This document shows, in pieces, positions 34,090 to 50,634 of a stretch of 64,000 bases of DNA (positions are counted from its first letter, which is position 1; each line of letters opens with the position of its first letter). The position numbers and the translations under genes are program-made. The stretch is from Guillardia theta CCMP2712 (Eukaryota; Cryptophyceae; Pyrenomonadales; Geminigeraceae), in assembly GCF_000315625.1 (NCBI RefSeq), contig NW_005434646.1, forward strand, positions 115,472 to 179,471, read 5' to 3'. The notes under the pieces were generated by a model. The model saw only the letters and a program-made list of their open reading frames with translations, did not search any database and had not been told where the DNA came from.

Positions 34090-36132
34090 ATGCTGAGCTT
34101 CTTCAATGACTCTGAGCAGGCTCCCCTCATGATGTCCTGCCTGGAAAAGCTTCGTCCACGAAAAGATCTGAGCAAATTTTTCGATCTCTGGCAAACTAGA
34201 TTTTTTGTTCTGGTTGACAAACAGCTGAAATACTTCAAGCGCTATGAGAATTACTCCAATGGTGAAGAGCCTCTCGGAGAGATCTCGTTGGAGAGAGCCT
34301 GGTTGATCGAGCAGGAGTCGAATAGCCCGAGCAAGAAGAAGGTCATCAGCATTAGGACCCCCTGGCGAGATTTCACACTTCGTACGGATCAAGAGCGGAT
34401 ATTTGAAAATTGGATGAAAGCATTCGATTCTATCGGGCTCGTCAAGTGCGCCAAGGAGGAAAAACGTTTGAAAGAAGAGGCTCGGAAGGATCTGTCTGAC
34501 GAGGACAACGTCACATGGACTAACGAGATGCTGTCCAACTCAGATCACAGCCAGTCCAATGACAGATCTCACCAAGACTTGTCCCCACATGTACAACTGC
34601 AGATACACGAGCGTGAGAACTCCTCTTCGTCTTCCAGCCATGAATTCAACCGATCAGATGATGTCATTTCCTGCAGTCTCTATCTGGCCAACGAGACAGA
34701 AGTTCGACTTGATTCGACCCCGCAGAGTCTGATATCATCACGAGATAGAGCAACAGCCGACGGTGAAGGAACGATCCATGTGCACCCTCTGAATGCTGCT
34801 CCATCCACCCCCGAAGGGCTTTCTGCGGGTCTTAAGAAGAGCAAAATCAAGGACAAGGCTCGTAACTCAGCAGACAAGTCACGCTCAACAAGACCAAGCT
34901 CTTCAACAAAGAATGAGCTACGCGAACTTCACAAAGAAAGTGCAGTAGAGGCAACAGGTGTCGTGAAGTCATGTGAAATTCAGTGGACTCCAGATTACGA
35001 TCCCAACACTTCTCAGAGTTCAGTTTCTCCTCCTCCTCCTCCCCCACCGCCGCCGCCGCCGTCCTGTCCTCCTCCGATTCACCGCGAACAGCACAGGGCC
35101 AGTGACACTTCAAAGAAGAGCGACGCTACAAGCAAGCTCTCCTCGAAGGCTGCGTCTGCTCCATCCTCAACGTCAAGCCAAGGCGCGGCATCGTCATCAG
35201 GAAACAAGCAAGTATCTTCTCTGCCGCCTTCCTGTCAACTGCCTCCTCCTCCTCCCCCACCGCCGCCGCCGTCCTGTCCTCCTCCGATTCACCGCGAACA
35301 GCAAAGGGCCAGTGACACTTCAAAGAAGAGCGACGCTACAAGCAAGCTCTCCTCGAAGGATGCGTCTGCTCGATTCTCAACACCCAAGGAGAATAGATGT
35401 ACTGCATCGTCGTCAGGAAACAAGCAAGCATCTCCTCCTCCTCCTCCTCCTCCTCCTCCCCCGCCGCCGCCGCCGCTGCCTTCTTGTCATCCGCTTGCGT
35501 CTCCAATAATCGACTCTGTGAAGCGAAATTCAAGTGGTGCTTCATCACTTTTGCCGTCGCCTCCTCCTCCTCCTCCTCCTCCTCCTCGACATTCGCCATC
35601 GGCATCAAGAGAGAAGTCAGAGCATTTAGCGCATGGTCGTCCAGACTTGAAGGTGAGAGCTTGCGGTGTTGACGATTGCGAGCAACCACTGAAGTCACTT
35701 CGCAGATTCAACCCGACAACACCTGTGCCGCTCCTTCTCCGCCTCCTCCCTTTCCTCCTCCTCCACTCCCTCCTGGTCACTGCACCATGCATCAAATGAT
35801 CGTTCTTTGATGTGTGTGATCGCAGGAGCAGGGAAAGAAAGGAAGAAAGTAGCCCCGCCCCCCTCCAAGCTCCGACCTCCACCAACAAAGAGCAAGAGCG
35901 GCCAACACAAGTTCAAAGAGGCGGGGCTAGGTGAGTGAACGATCTCCATCTTCTCAACCAACTCGCAGCTCACCGGCGTCGGGCAGGAGAGGAGAGGAGA
36001 GAAGCGCAGACAGAGCGATCAGAGGCACTGACGCTGCAAGAAGAACTTCGGAACAAGTTGAAGGGTCGGCGAGTGAAGTCAAGAGGATCGGAGGAGCTGA
36101 GAAAGATGAGTACAGGACCAGCCTTATGTTGA
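34090..36132 (+). CDS. PH-domain protein with poly-proline modules
   Basis: Exons 34090-35652, 35706-35775, 35826-35930 and 35969-36132 splice in phase to 633 residues. Residues about 15-120 form a pleckstrin-homology domain (KFFDLWQTRFFVLVDKQLKY, EISLERAWLIEQ, WRDFTLRTDQERIFENWMKA, including the invariant C-terminal Trp). A Ser-rich linker follows. Then come four poly-proline blocks of 8-13 Pro, two of them in an internal duplication of about 70 residues (PPPIHREQ...RASDTSKKSDATSKLSS). The last exons add another Pro block, a basic segment and a helix LQEELRNKLKGRRV that loosely resembles a WH2 actin-binding motif. PH domains bind phosphoinositides and poly-Pro binds profilin or SH3/WW domains, so an actin-linked membrane scaffold is plausible but inferred. 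A poly-Pro/PH layout without FH2 argues against a formin. Confidence 0.75.
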
Positions 36133-36491
36133 GATGACTGCTTAGTCTGTTGGAACAGGACCGGGACAAGGAAGTAGCAATCACGATAGTACCATAGTTC
36201 AACTCTGATAAACACTCCGTTAGATCTCTACCAGTTGTCTCATTTTTGACCTTGACTTACTTCAAGACTTGATGGTGGCTGTAGTACGGTACCGGGACTC
36301 TGGCGGGCGGCGGTGCGCGCGGCTCCGAGCCGGAGTCCAGGCCCGGCGCTCAGGGCCCGGCGCCGGACGGTTACACATGCTGCTTGGAACGACATGTCGA
36401 GACGGTCAAAAATCGGAAAGATGACCGACGGGTGAAGGGTGGGAGAACGAAATGAAGGCAAGGCAAGGCAAGACATGGCAAGAAGACCGCA
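36133..36491. other. Short spacer with CCGG-rich islet
   Basis: Contains ggtaccgggactctggcggg and aggcccggcgctcagggccc (36282-36368), similar in style to the islets near 3950, 8130, 11700, 31210 and 50440. No gene seen. Confidence 0.5.
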
Positions 36492-37432
<941 letters not shown>

Positions 37433-37701
37433 AGCAATCAATGTAGTTATCTTGTAATCTGATTATTAAAACAAAAATCGTGCTGCGCATTCATGTTCCA
37501 TACTCTCTCGCCTTGTAGGTAGAGGGTGGGTGAATTTCTCTGTGGAAGCAGCAAAATCCCAAAACTTGAGGGCGGAGTCATGAGGGTGGTGAGCTTCTTG
37601 GATGGAGGATCGGGGAGTGACGACGTTAAGGGGCGAGATATTAGGGTGATTTGAGAGCAAAGGAGACAAACTCCTCCTTGTGTTCTGCTGACATAGGTCA
37701 T

Positions 37702-38568
37702 TCATAGCACAAGATCTGATCTGTGGTATGGTACCTGCCCGACATTGCGTGCTTGTTTCTTAGAATGTTTGGTCGGCGTTGTTGAGTAGTCTGACATATC
37801 CCATTCGAAAATGTTTGCCGGATGCGGCCGGGAGGTCCTGATCCGAAGGTTGACTTCAGTCCCTGGTGACCCTTTGATCAGGTTCGAGATCTGACAAGGC
37901 TGTCAGTTTGAACAAGGGATCAAACTCCGACTTCTCACCGCCTCCACAGTTTGTTCTTTCTCCATTGCCGTCCTGTTTTGCAGACCCTCCTCAAACGTGT
38001 GCGAATCGACTGAAACTATCTCATCTCCTACCTTGATACCACCCTGACAGAAGGCGCTTCCTTCCATCATGACTTCCATGACAATCACTCTGCCAGACTC
38101 GCTTACTGCAAAACGAATTCCAAGCCCCCCGTTCCCCCCCCTCTTCAGCTTCAGCTCCTTTTCTTCCTGCTCCTCTTGCAAGCTGAACTTGCTTGCCGGT
38201 ACGAATCTCTTGTCCTCCTGCAGGATGCCAAAATCGACAGAAACATCATTCACTCGCCTTCTGTCTGGATCAACTCGGACCAAGGTCTGCATAGCAGACA
38301 GCTGCTGGTGAACAATGATTTTCTCTCGCTTCTCAATCATCAAGAGCTCTTGAGTCTGCAACGCTCTTTTCCGCCACTGTCTTATCTCATTGACCTTAAT
38401 GCTGAGCTCTTGCAGGAATCTCTTGCTCAGCTCATCTTTCTCTGCACGGAGCCTTTGAATTTCCATTTCCAGGTCGGCCCGACTCTTGGTGGCAAGAGAG
38501 AAGTACTTTTCTTCCTTGGAAAACGTCGCAGAGAGCTGAGGTCCATTGGGAGGTTGCGAAGCATACAT
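37702..38568 (-). CDS. PDZ-domain protein with coiled coil
   Basis: Exons 37939-38568 and 37702-37890 join in phase 0 (48-nt intron) to at least 272 residues. Residues about 25-95 are a charged coiled coil (ADLEMEIQRLRAEKDELSKR). A PDZ domain follows: GLGIRFAVSESGRVIVMEVM with the GLGI carboxylate-binding loop, IKVGDEIVSVDSHTFEEG, and, across the intron, ISNLIKGSPGTEVNLRIR, the usual last strand. A basic tail ends the protein. PDZ domains bind C-terminal peptides, so this is likely an adaptor. Upstream sequence DSPRVIGQVS is in frame with the Met at 38568 and follows a possible acceptor, so one more 5' exon may exist. Confidence 0.75.
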
Positions 38569-38599
38569 GCTGACCTGGCCGATGACTCTTGGGCTGTCA

Positions 38600-40100
<1,501 letters not shown>

Positions 40101-40369
40101 TTGCCTGTCAGGCTGATCGCAGAGACGTCTAGTTCAATGCTTGCAGAAGCTCTCGGAGCGATTTTCATCCTCTCAACGCTGGTCTGTGGTTGTGGTTGCT
40201 GGTTGTTCATGACTCTGGAGATGTCAGGGTTGGGGGGGATACACATCGTTAATGTGCTCCATTCCAATGCGGGTGAGGGGTGGGACTGTCGTTTTACCTA
40301 TTGAAAGAGGAGGTGTTTTAGGAAACTCTTGCTTTCTACGCCGTTCGAAGTCTCTTCCTTGAATCGACG

Positions 40370-40489
40370 ATGCCGCGAGATGAAAGGGAGAAGAGGAGAA
40401 GGAGAAAGACAGTGCTGAAGTTCCCTGGCACTCTGATGATGGATAATTTCATGGCAAACTTCAGCCAGACAGGAAAGTTTGAATCAGGT
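40370..40489 (+). CDS. Possible 5' exon, basic
   Basis: ATG 40370 opens a basic stretch (REKRRRRKTVLKFPGTLMMD) ending at a gtgaaa donor in phase 1. A follow-on exon at about 40669-40749 fits in phase, but I could not connect it in phase to the methyltransferase exon at 40893. It may be an upstream exon of that gene or a separate short gene. Confidence 0.3.
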
Positions 40490-40892
40490 GAAATACCTTG
40501 CACTCTCTCTCTCTCCCTCTCCCTCTCACGTAATTTGGATGATGATGATGTTCTAGTTTCAACCTCCCTGTTTTTGTCCTCTGCGATCCTTCTGTTTGCA
40601 ACATCTTCGATTACATCGGGATGGCTTTACCTATCGGCCATCCACGTTTGTTTTGGGCTACAGAAAGTTCGTGTAGAGAGCGAGATCAGCACGTCGAACT
40701 GCTTCCTGCTGGTGTTTCTGACCTGCCTCCTCCTCCCTCCTTCGCCCAGGTGAGTGACGATACCGATGTAGCAAGGAAGAGAGCCAAAAGCCGTGAGAAG
40801 GAACGGGGAGGGCGAGTGTTCTTGAGCAAAGGCAGGAGAGGAAGGAGCGATGTTGGAGGAAGGAGGGGAGGGAGGAGGGAAGGGATCGAGAC

Positions 40893-43933
<3,041 letters not shown>

Positions 43934-44086
43934 TAGTAGAGACAAGTACGCGCTCCTCCCCCTCCTCCGTCTTCCTCCTCTCTCCTTCAACCCTCCCCGC
44001 ACCAGCCTGATCTCTCCTCTCTCGAACAGATCAGATCCATGTGGATCACGAGAAGCAAGGATTCCATCAGCCTTGTGTAACATTTA

Positions 44087-44804
44087 TCACGTCCAGTACT
44101 CCTCCTCCCTCATCATCATCTTCTCCTTCCTCGTCTCCTCCTCTTTCATCTTCTTCTCTCTTCCTGGCTCTCTTTCGGTCCCTCGGATCCTCCAGCTCCA
44201 AGGATGAAACTTCTCTCGAGAACCTACCGACGACAGTCTGGAGGAGGAGACGAGAATGGTTGAAGGGAGGGAGGAAGAAGGGCGAGGAGGAGAGAGCGGA
44301 GGAGGGTGGGGAGGAGAGAGTGGAGAGTCAGAAGCAGGGGATAGGGGACGATGAGAGGGAAGAGAGAGAGGAGGAGGGGGAGGAGGGGAGCCAGGAGAGG
44401 GTTGAAGGGTCGCGGGCAAGCTGGGAATTCCGATGCTACTTGACTCGCTGAGATCTTGCTTGGTTTCACTCCCTTCCTCCGACACGCTGACAAACGACGA
44501 GTCTTCCACCCCTCTGCTTCTGCATGCTTCCTCCGCCTCATCCTGCTCCTCCTCCTGCTGCTCCTGCTGCTCCTGCTGCTCCTCCTCATCCTCCTCCTGT
44601 TCCCCCCCCTCCGCCTTCTCCTCCCTCTCATTCTCGAGCATTGTGCTCCTCTTTTCGTCCCATTCTCTCCCTCCCGGCAATGGCTTGGGACGAGGCAATT
44701 CACATCTCAAGAGTGGAGAGGGAGGCACACGCTCCGAGTCTCCTGCTCCTGCTCCTGCTCCCGCTCCTGCTCCTGCTCCTGCTCCCGCTCCTGCTCCTGC
44801 TCCC

Positions 44805-44851
<47 letters not shown>

Positions 44852-46954
44852 CGCTCCTGCTCCTGCTCCTGCTCCTGCTCCCGCTCCTGCTCCTGCTCCC
44901 GCTCCCGCTCCCGCTCCCCCTCTTTCCTCAGCTGTAGTTTCAAGCTCCCAAGCACCATCTCCTTCCTCTTCTGCCAGGACTGCAAGCAGGCTGAGGTGCC
45001 GGGAGTCTGAATGGCATCCGAGTGAGGGAGCGAAGCGAAGGAGGAGGTGAAGGTCATGATGACGTGGAAGGGAGAGCAGGGCTGTTCAGAAATGACAGGA
45101 AGATAGGAAGTCACAGCAGTAGAACGAGCAGCAGGAGCGGCAGCAGTGGTGGTGGTGGAGGAGGTGGTGGTGGTGGTAAGAGGACGAGGAGGAGGAGAAG
45201 CACACTTAGAGTCCGAGCAGTGGGATGTCACCTGTGAGGGAGTCCAGGTCTGCCGTGTCTTCACTCGTCATACCGAACCTGTGAGTTCGTCACGAGGGGA
45301 AAAAGAAGGAGGGAGAGAAAGAGGGAGAGAGGGAGAGAGAAAGGGAGAGGGAGAGAGAGAAAGAGGGAGAGAGACGGAGAGAGTGAAAGAGGGAGGGAAG
45401 GAGAGGGAGGGGGAGCAGAGGAGGGGAGGAGGAGGGACGAGGATGAGAGACGAACAAGCAAACGGAGGAGGCTTCAGGCTCCTGCATGGCGGGTCTGTGG
45501 GGATCCCGTGCGGTGATGGAATCTTCATCGCCACACCGTCTCTCAGTGAAATCATCGAAGGATTCCTTCACCCGAGACACCAGCTGCTGCTGCTCCTCTC
45601 CTCCTCCTCCTCCTCCTCCTTGACTGCATTCCTTTCTCCGGCTGTCCTCTGCTTCACCCCAGTCCCTTGGCTCATCATCCTTCATCATAGCTTCACTTCC
45701 CTTCCAGCAGGGAACCTGAGATCTCGTATCCTCGTCTTCATTCTTGTCATCATCTTTCCTTGCCACTCCCCTTTGATCCTTCTCCTTCTCCTTCTCCTTC
45801 TCCTGCTCCTTCTCCTCCTCCTCCTCCTCCTCCTTCTCCATTGCAGTCTCTTGCAAATTCCCCGTCGCATCTTCTCCGTCCTCGACTTGAGAGGCTCCAC
45901 TTTCCCTGTAGCCTTGGAAGGAGCCGACGGGGGCAGGCAGGAGAGCGGAGCTGTGCTGGGGAGGAGGAGAGAGCGTAGAGAAGAGGAGACAGGATACGAA
46001 GAAGAACCAGTAGCTGCATGCTTCTATAAGTAAGCCTCGCCATGCACCCTCCGCTCCTGTTTTGCACATGGCGGAGCCAGCTGAGATCCGCAGCGTTATC
46101 GCTATGAGGAGGAGGAAGAGGAGGAAGAGGGGCAGTAGCAGTGACTTCCTAAGAGGCTGGAGAATGTCGGGCTTGTACATGAGCAGCAGGAGGATGCGAA
46201 GAGAGAAGAAGAGGAGGAGGAGGGAGGGAAGGATGTAGAAGTCCAGCAGGAACAGCAGAGAGGCGAAGCTGTTGCTCCCATTTTCGCACATCTCCCGCTG
46301 CATCTCCTTCACCAGCTCCTCGTCCTTCCTCATCGTCCTGAACGCGTTGGCAACCCCAAGCCATCCCAGGCAGCAGAGGAAGCAACAGGCGTCGATGGCC
46401 TGCGATACCCGACGGAAGAAGAGGAGGAGGAGAGCGACGAGTGCAGGCCAGGAGCCCCTCTGCCTCCTCCCTGCGCGCGCAGAGAAGGTAGAGAGCTCAG
46501 ACTGCCTGAACGAGGAGCTGCAGGAGCGAAGGCTAGCAGGGAGCAGCAGTATCTCGAGACTTCTCATACCGAGGATGAGCAAGGACTGACCATGATCCCC
46601 CACATCCCGCCTGCTCCTGGCCTGGATGACAGAGCGAGAGACGGCGGAGATGAAAAGGACGATGCAAAGCAGGACGAGTGACGCCCTCTCCTCTGTCTCT
46701 CCCGCCCATGTGCTGTTGACCTCTCCTCTCCTCTCCCCAGCCATGCCGCCGAGTGACTCGTCGTCCCTGTTTCCTCTCGCTTCCTTGCCTCGAAATCGCT
46801 CGCTTCCCCCTGGCTTGTCATGCGCATATTGACAGAAGTTGTACCTCCGTGCTCCTCCATTTTCGTGAAGGCAGTGGAGAGAGGAGGGGGCCCGTTGCTC
46901 GCTGGTCTCGTCGGCGACCTCAAGGCGATAGTCCATGCTGGAAAGGGAGAGCAA
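44087..46954 (-). CDS. Multi-pass membrane protein with acidic, Gly-Ala-repeat tail
   Basis: The first exon runs from 46954 down to about 45470. It predicts several membrane segments: SLVLLCIVLFISAVSRSVIQ, ALLLLFFRRVSQAIDACCFL, FASLLFLLDFYILPSLLLLF, LLPLFLLFLLLIAITLRI and YWFFFVSCLLFSTL. A Glu/Lys-rich cytosolic tail follows. A GA-rich intron and a small exon (FGMTSEDTADLDSLT, about 45286-45232) lead to an exon beginning VLAEEEGDGAWELETTAEE, which runs in frame through the hexamer repeat as about 28 Gly-Ala pairs and on into SERVPPSPLLRCELPRP, an acidic Gln-rich stretch (EEQQEQQEQQEEEQDEAEE) and GVEDSSFVSVSEEGSETKQ. The 3' end past about 44410 is CT-rich and may be intron. No family recognised; it could be a channel or other polytopic protein. 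Confidence 0.5.
44741..44917. repeat. (CTGCTC/CCGCTC)n hexamer repeat, coding (GA)n on minus strand
   Basis: About 30 copies of gctcct/gctccc. Spliced in phase, the minus strand reads Gly-Ala repeats; unspliced it would read Glu-Gln/Glu-Arg. Phase evidence from the flanking exons favours Gly-Ala. Confidence 0.9.
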
Positions 46955-47029
46955 TACAGTAGGAGCTATCTTCCTCTCTCATTCACTTGGACCTTCCATA
47001 AAACACGAGTAACATAAGTTAGCAAGAGT

Positions 47030-47180
47030 AAATACAGTATGTTCTCCTCATCCCTCGTTTTCCCTCCTCTCCTCTCTCCTCTCCTCCCTCCTCTCCTCCT
47101 CCGAGGCCTCCTCTCTTCCCTCCCTCCCTCCCTCCCTCCCTTCTCCCTCCCTCGCTCTCTCCCTCCCTCTCTCCTTAGCT
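47030..47180. repeat. CT-rich low-complexity tract
   Basis: cctcccctcctcc and ccctccctccctcc runs on the left of the assembly gap, continuing on its right (47360-47400). The gap probably spans the unassembled middle of this tract. Confidence 0.8.
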
Positions 47181-47259
47181 CTCTTCCTTTATTGTAATGA
47201 AGTGGAACCCTGCGAGGAACCTCTATTGCCCGCGGGGGTGGAACACTTAGAAAATGCGG

Positions 47260-47359
47260 NNNNNNNNNNNNNNNNNNNNNNNNNNNNNNNNNNNNNNNNN
47301 NNNNNNNNNNNNNNNNNNNNNNNNNNNNNNNNNNNNNNNNNNNNNNNNNNNNNNNNNNN
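47260..47359. other. Assembly gap (100 N)
   Basis: Exactly 100 N, the conventional placeholder for a gap of unknown length. The open frames read across it are artefacts. Confidence 0.99.
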
Positions 47360-47635
47360 CCCTCCCTCCCTCCCTCCTTCGCTCCCTCCCTCCCTCCCTC
47401 TCTCATGACTGTTTTTTTGTCGCTGCTCCCCTGAGGCGAACTCGCAGGGAGTGGAGTCTGCAGTGGAGTTACAGCAGGGGGTCTTGCCGTCCTCCTCGCA
47501 GGAGCCTGCCCTTGCGCTACATCTCAGTGTAGGGGTTCTCCTCTTGTCAGCCTCAGCTACTATGGGCGGATCAGATGGTGACACTCCGACAGGTTGCCGC
47601 TGAGAGGCAAGAAGAGACTCGCCCGGCCGTATGCT

Positions 47636-47792
47636 ACTCGTTCATCGTAGTGGTAGTACTACTCCTTCATCGTAGTGGTAGTACTACTACTACTCGTTCA
47701 ACGTAGTGGTAGTACTACTACTACTCGTTCATCGTAGTGGTAGTCGTTCATCGTAGTGGTACTACTACTACTCGTTCAACGTAGTAGGCTTC
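47636..47792. repeat. Minisatellite of GTAGTACTAC/CGTTCATCGTAGTGG units
   Basis: Irregular units of about 25-37 bp containing cgttcatcgtagtggtagta followed by ctactactact repeat about five times. The core gtagtactac is its own reverse complement, so each unit can form a hairpin. Confidence 0.85.
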
Positions 47793-48149
47793 TAATCCTC
47801 CTACCATCCAATCTGTAGAAACAATTGGAGATCCGACAGCCTGAGACCGTGAGAGCTAGGGCGAGGCATGAAAACCTGGAGCTCACCTGCCCTTGAAACG
47901 GATGCTCACCAACCTCGCGGCAGACATCTCTGGCCACACGTTCTTTACGGTTCACATTTATCTTTTGCTATCTGACAGCCTGAAGGAAAAACTCCATCAA
48001 GCATGTACGCCCTCCAACCGTAAACATTGCAACACTTTGTTGGGTGGTTTACAAAGTTGCGATCAATCGAGGATAGAACTCGCGTTTCAGTCGCGGCACG
48101 GTTTACTATCACCTAACATCATAACATATACCTCCTAGACTACTATTCG

Positions 48150-48769
48150 TCACAGGCTGTATGGCAATACTTGTCCGTCCCTCAGCACACATCGGCATTC
48201 CCCTCTTCCGTCCACCAGCAGCACGTCCAGGCCTTCGACGAGCTTTGTTTCTCGCAGTGTCAAGACCATGATAGCAAGCGCTTCTGCATGCGGCGGATTC
48301 CCTCCCACCACATACCCTCGGTTGATAGTTCTCGGCATACTTGCATGCTATGTAAAGGTTTCGAGATCTCGTGCATCAAGTTTGCGAGCTCTTTCGAAAC
48401 AGATTGTTCCTTGCCTGCGAAGCCAAAGTCTCGCAGCTGCCGACAGACTGTCTTGCTGTACTCATTCAGTGTGTTCTTCGGCTCCGTCAACAGATGGCCC
48501 GTCAAAAACGTCTTGATACCGTCGGTAAGAGACATGCTGCAGTTGTACCGTGATATCCCGATCTCAATCAGCGCTCGATTGTTGACGATGAAAGCTTTCA
48601 GCCTCATATCCTGCAACTGCAGGTTGAGTGCGTTGATGAGTTGATCCTTGTTGGCCTCCAGGCTGATCTTTTCATTCTTGAGATCGTCGATCTGCTGGTC
48701 CTTGTCCTCGATCTGCTTGTTCGTGTCCTTCTCCAGCTTGATGCTCTGCTTTATCGCTTCATCGTACAA
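48150..48769 (-). CDS. Orphan coiled-coil protein, possible frame break
   Basis: From Met 48769 a frame encodes a coiled coil (EKDTNKQIEDKDQQIDDLKN), then LKAFIVNNRALIEIGISRYN, LTDGIKTFLTGHLLTEPKNT and TVCRQLRDFGFAGKEQSVSK to a stop at 48260. A second overlapping frame (48150-48338) carries a coding-like C-terminus (EALAIMVLTLRETKLVEGLD then VLLVDGRGE). A frameshift or a short unrecognised intron near 48330 could join them. Composition differs from the neighbours, and the layout (coiled coil plus compact domain) recalls mobile-element or viral accessory proteins, but I recognise no domain. It may be a decayed gene. Confidence 0.4.
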
Positions 48770-48839
48770 GAGAGTTAAGATCCCGGCACTCTTGTTATCG
48801 CCTGACTGTTGTACTATTTCTCACATGATTGACACCATG

Positions 48840-49200
48840 ATATAGATCTCATATTTCCCTGATCGGCTATGGTGGTTTCACGATTTTCTTCATTGTACTG
48901 AATTAATCATCCTTAAACCTGGTCGCCGCCTTGCTGCCATAGCGATTTCCTGCAAACTCACCCACCCCCTCCTGCAGAGGTACCCCTAAGATTCCTATTA
49001 GAAATACCGGTACTACACCCTTTTATTCCGAGTTCCACCCCCCCTGTAGTAGTAGGTTCCACCCAGGGTTCTACCCCCGTACGATGGGGGATGAGGGCTA
49101 ACAGTGAGGGGCGATGGCGGGGAGTGCGAAATGCTGAGACTGGAGTTCGAAAAGAGGGAAGGGAGAGGAGGAGGAGGAGGAGAGGGGGGTCAGGGATCAG
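48840..49200. other. Spacer with C-rich and GGTAC motifs
   Basis: Contains gaggtacccctaag, ataccggtactacaccc and gttccacccccc (48960-49080), of the same kind as C-rich motifs in other spacers. No gene seen. Confidence 0.45.
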
Positions 49201-49202
49201 CG

Positions 49203-50220
49203 ATGTCTATCGGATCATCAAACACACGAAGGCTGAGGATACTCGTCGGGCTGTTTGCCTTGACTGCAGTCTTGCTATGTGGCCTGATAACCTGGGAGCA
49301 AACCGAAACGAACGAGGAGCAAATGTGGCCGCGACAGATTGCAGGCGATGGTATGCGGAGAGCCGATGCAGCTGATCGCAAGCTCCTCATGCTGTCACCA
49401 TCCCTCTACGTTGCGGGCGTTGGTGATGGTCTCTTCTCACTGGTGAAGTTTTTCCCTGTTGTAGAACCTTGTTGGGGCTCACACTCGTTTTCAGTTTATC
49501 CTTTACGTCTTGTTGATCATCTCGGTAATACCCAGAACCTTGTTGTCTTCTTGCTCACCTTGCCCCAGTGTGCCGTTGGCTGCAACATCCGCAACGGCTG
49601 TCCGCTCATTCTAATCTCAGTCATCGTTGTTCTGGTTGTGACCCTCGTCCTCGTCCTATCGCCTCGGGTTTGCCCTTCTCCTTCCTCTCCCCATCACGTC
49701 CTCACGTCCTCCCCCGCAGGTTCCTCGGCAGGAGCTCCAGGCGCTGGCTGAGCAACAGAAGTACCAGCCCTTTGACAGGCAGGTCTCCGCGTCTAGAGCA
49801 TTCGTTGACCTCTTGCGCAGGTTGTACATATGGCAGGCACTGATCATGTCGCTGGTGTGGCTGGGGCTGGTGAGCGAAATCAACTGATGTTCTTGCCGTC
49901 TCATCGCCACTTGTCTCCTCCTCCTCCTCCTCTTTCTCCTCCTCTATCTCCTCTATCTCCTCCTCAATCTCTATCTCTGCCTCCTTCTCCTTCTCCTTCT
50001 TCTCCTTCTTCTCCTTCTTCTCCTTCTTTCTCTGTGTCTTCTCTCTTGCTCATCTCTCATCTCTTTCTACCTTGTCCACCACTTCATGTTCTTTGTTGTT
50101 TTCTTTTACACGTCTTGTTGCCTCGTCGGTTCGTGAACTTCATTTCAGTTGATCGCGCTGATCTCCATGTTCCTTTGTCACTGTATCAAGCCCGTCTATG
50201 CCAAGTCTTTAGAGGATTGA
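49203..50220 (+). CDS. Small multi-pass membrane protein, five exons
   Basis: ATG 49203 opens exon 1 (to 49442) with a membrane segment (LRILVGLFALTAVLLCGLIT) and a loop ending YVAGVGDGLFSL. The following short exons add FILYVLLIIS (about 49493-49522), CAVGCNIRNGCPLILISVIV then VL (about 49568-49633) and VPRQELQALAEQQKYQPFDR up to LYIWQALIMSLVWLGL (about 49721-49870). The last exon, LIALISMFLCHCIKPVYAK (about 50149-50220), ends LED. All joins read in phase 0, giving roughly 175 residues with four or five membrane helices. An aataaa lies about 20 nt after the stop. The long last intron is CT-rich. Family not recognised. Confidence 0.6.
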
Positions 50221-50634
50221 ATTTGCTTCCATTAATTCCATAAATAAAAGTCATATGCGCTCACCTATGACATGCTCAGCTCCTGCCTTCCGCTCCCTCA
50301 GGCCGCTACTTTCCTGCTCAATCCTCTTCGTGCTCGGAGGCTCCTCGTCCTCCTCGTCCTCCTCGTCCTCCTCCTCCGTCTAGTTCTGACTCCAGCAGCC
50401 GCCTAGTGCTGCCATGGCTGGTGCCACTCGAGTCACTGATATGACTCGCAGTGACCCGAGCCCAGGCTGTCACCGTGGCACTGGGCCGGGCACTGACAGA
50501 TCGGACCCGTGATCTTCTACTTTATTTGACGTGATAGTGACAGGGCTTGTGGGCTCGCCTCAGGTGGAGCTGCTAGAGGCGTGGTAGGGCAGGCGTGTAG
50601 ACACGGGAAGAGTGTTGTACAGATCACAGCGACC
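50221..50634. other. Spacer with (CGTCCTCCT)n and CCGG-rich islet
   Basis: Contains a cctcgtcctcctcg tract (50345-50380) and a GC-rich segment with actcgagtcactg, gactcgcagtgacccg and gggccgggcactg (50425-50500). No gene seen. Confidence 0.5.

Noticed and set aside
44456-45050. Plus-strand poly-Leu, Pro-Ala and Cys-Ser frames
   Set aside because: Translations of the hexamer repeat; the flanking non-repetitive sequence supports the minus strand instead.
45290-45555. Leu/Ser/Pro-rich minus-strand end of the multi-pass membrane protein
   Set aside because: It is a translation of a GA-rich intron; I stopped the exon before it.
47202-47532. Frames reading through the N run
   Set aside because: They contain only unknown residues over the gap.
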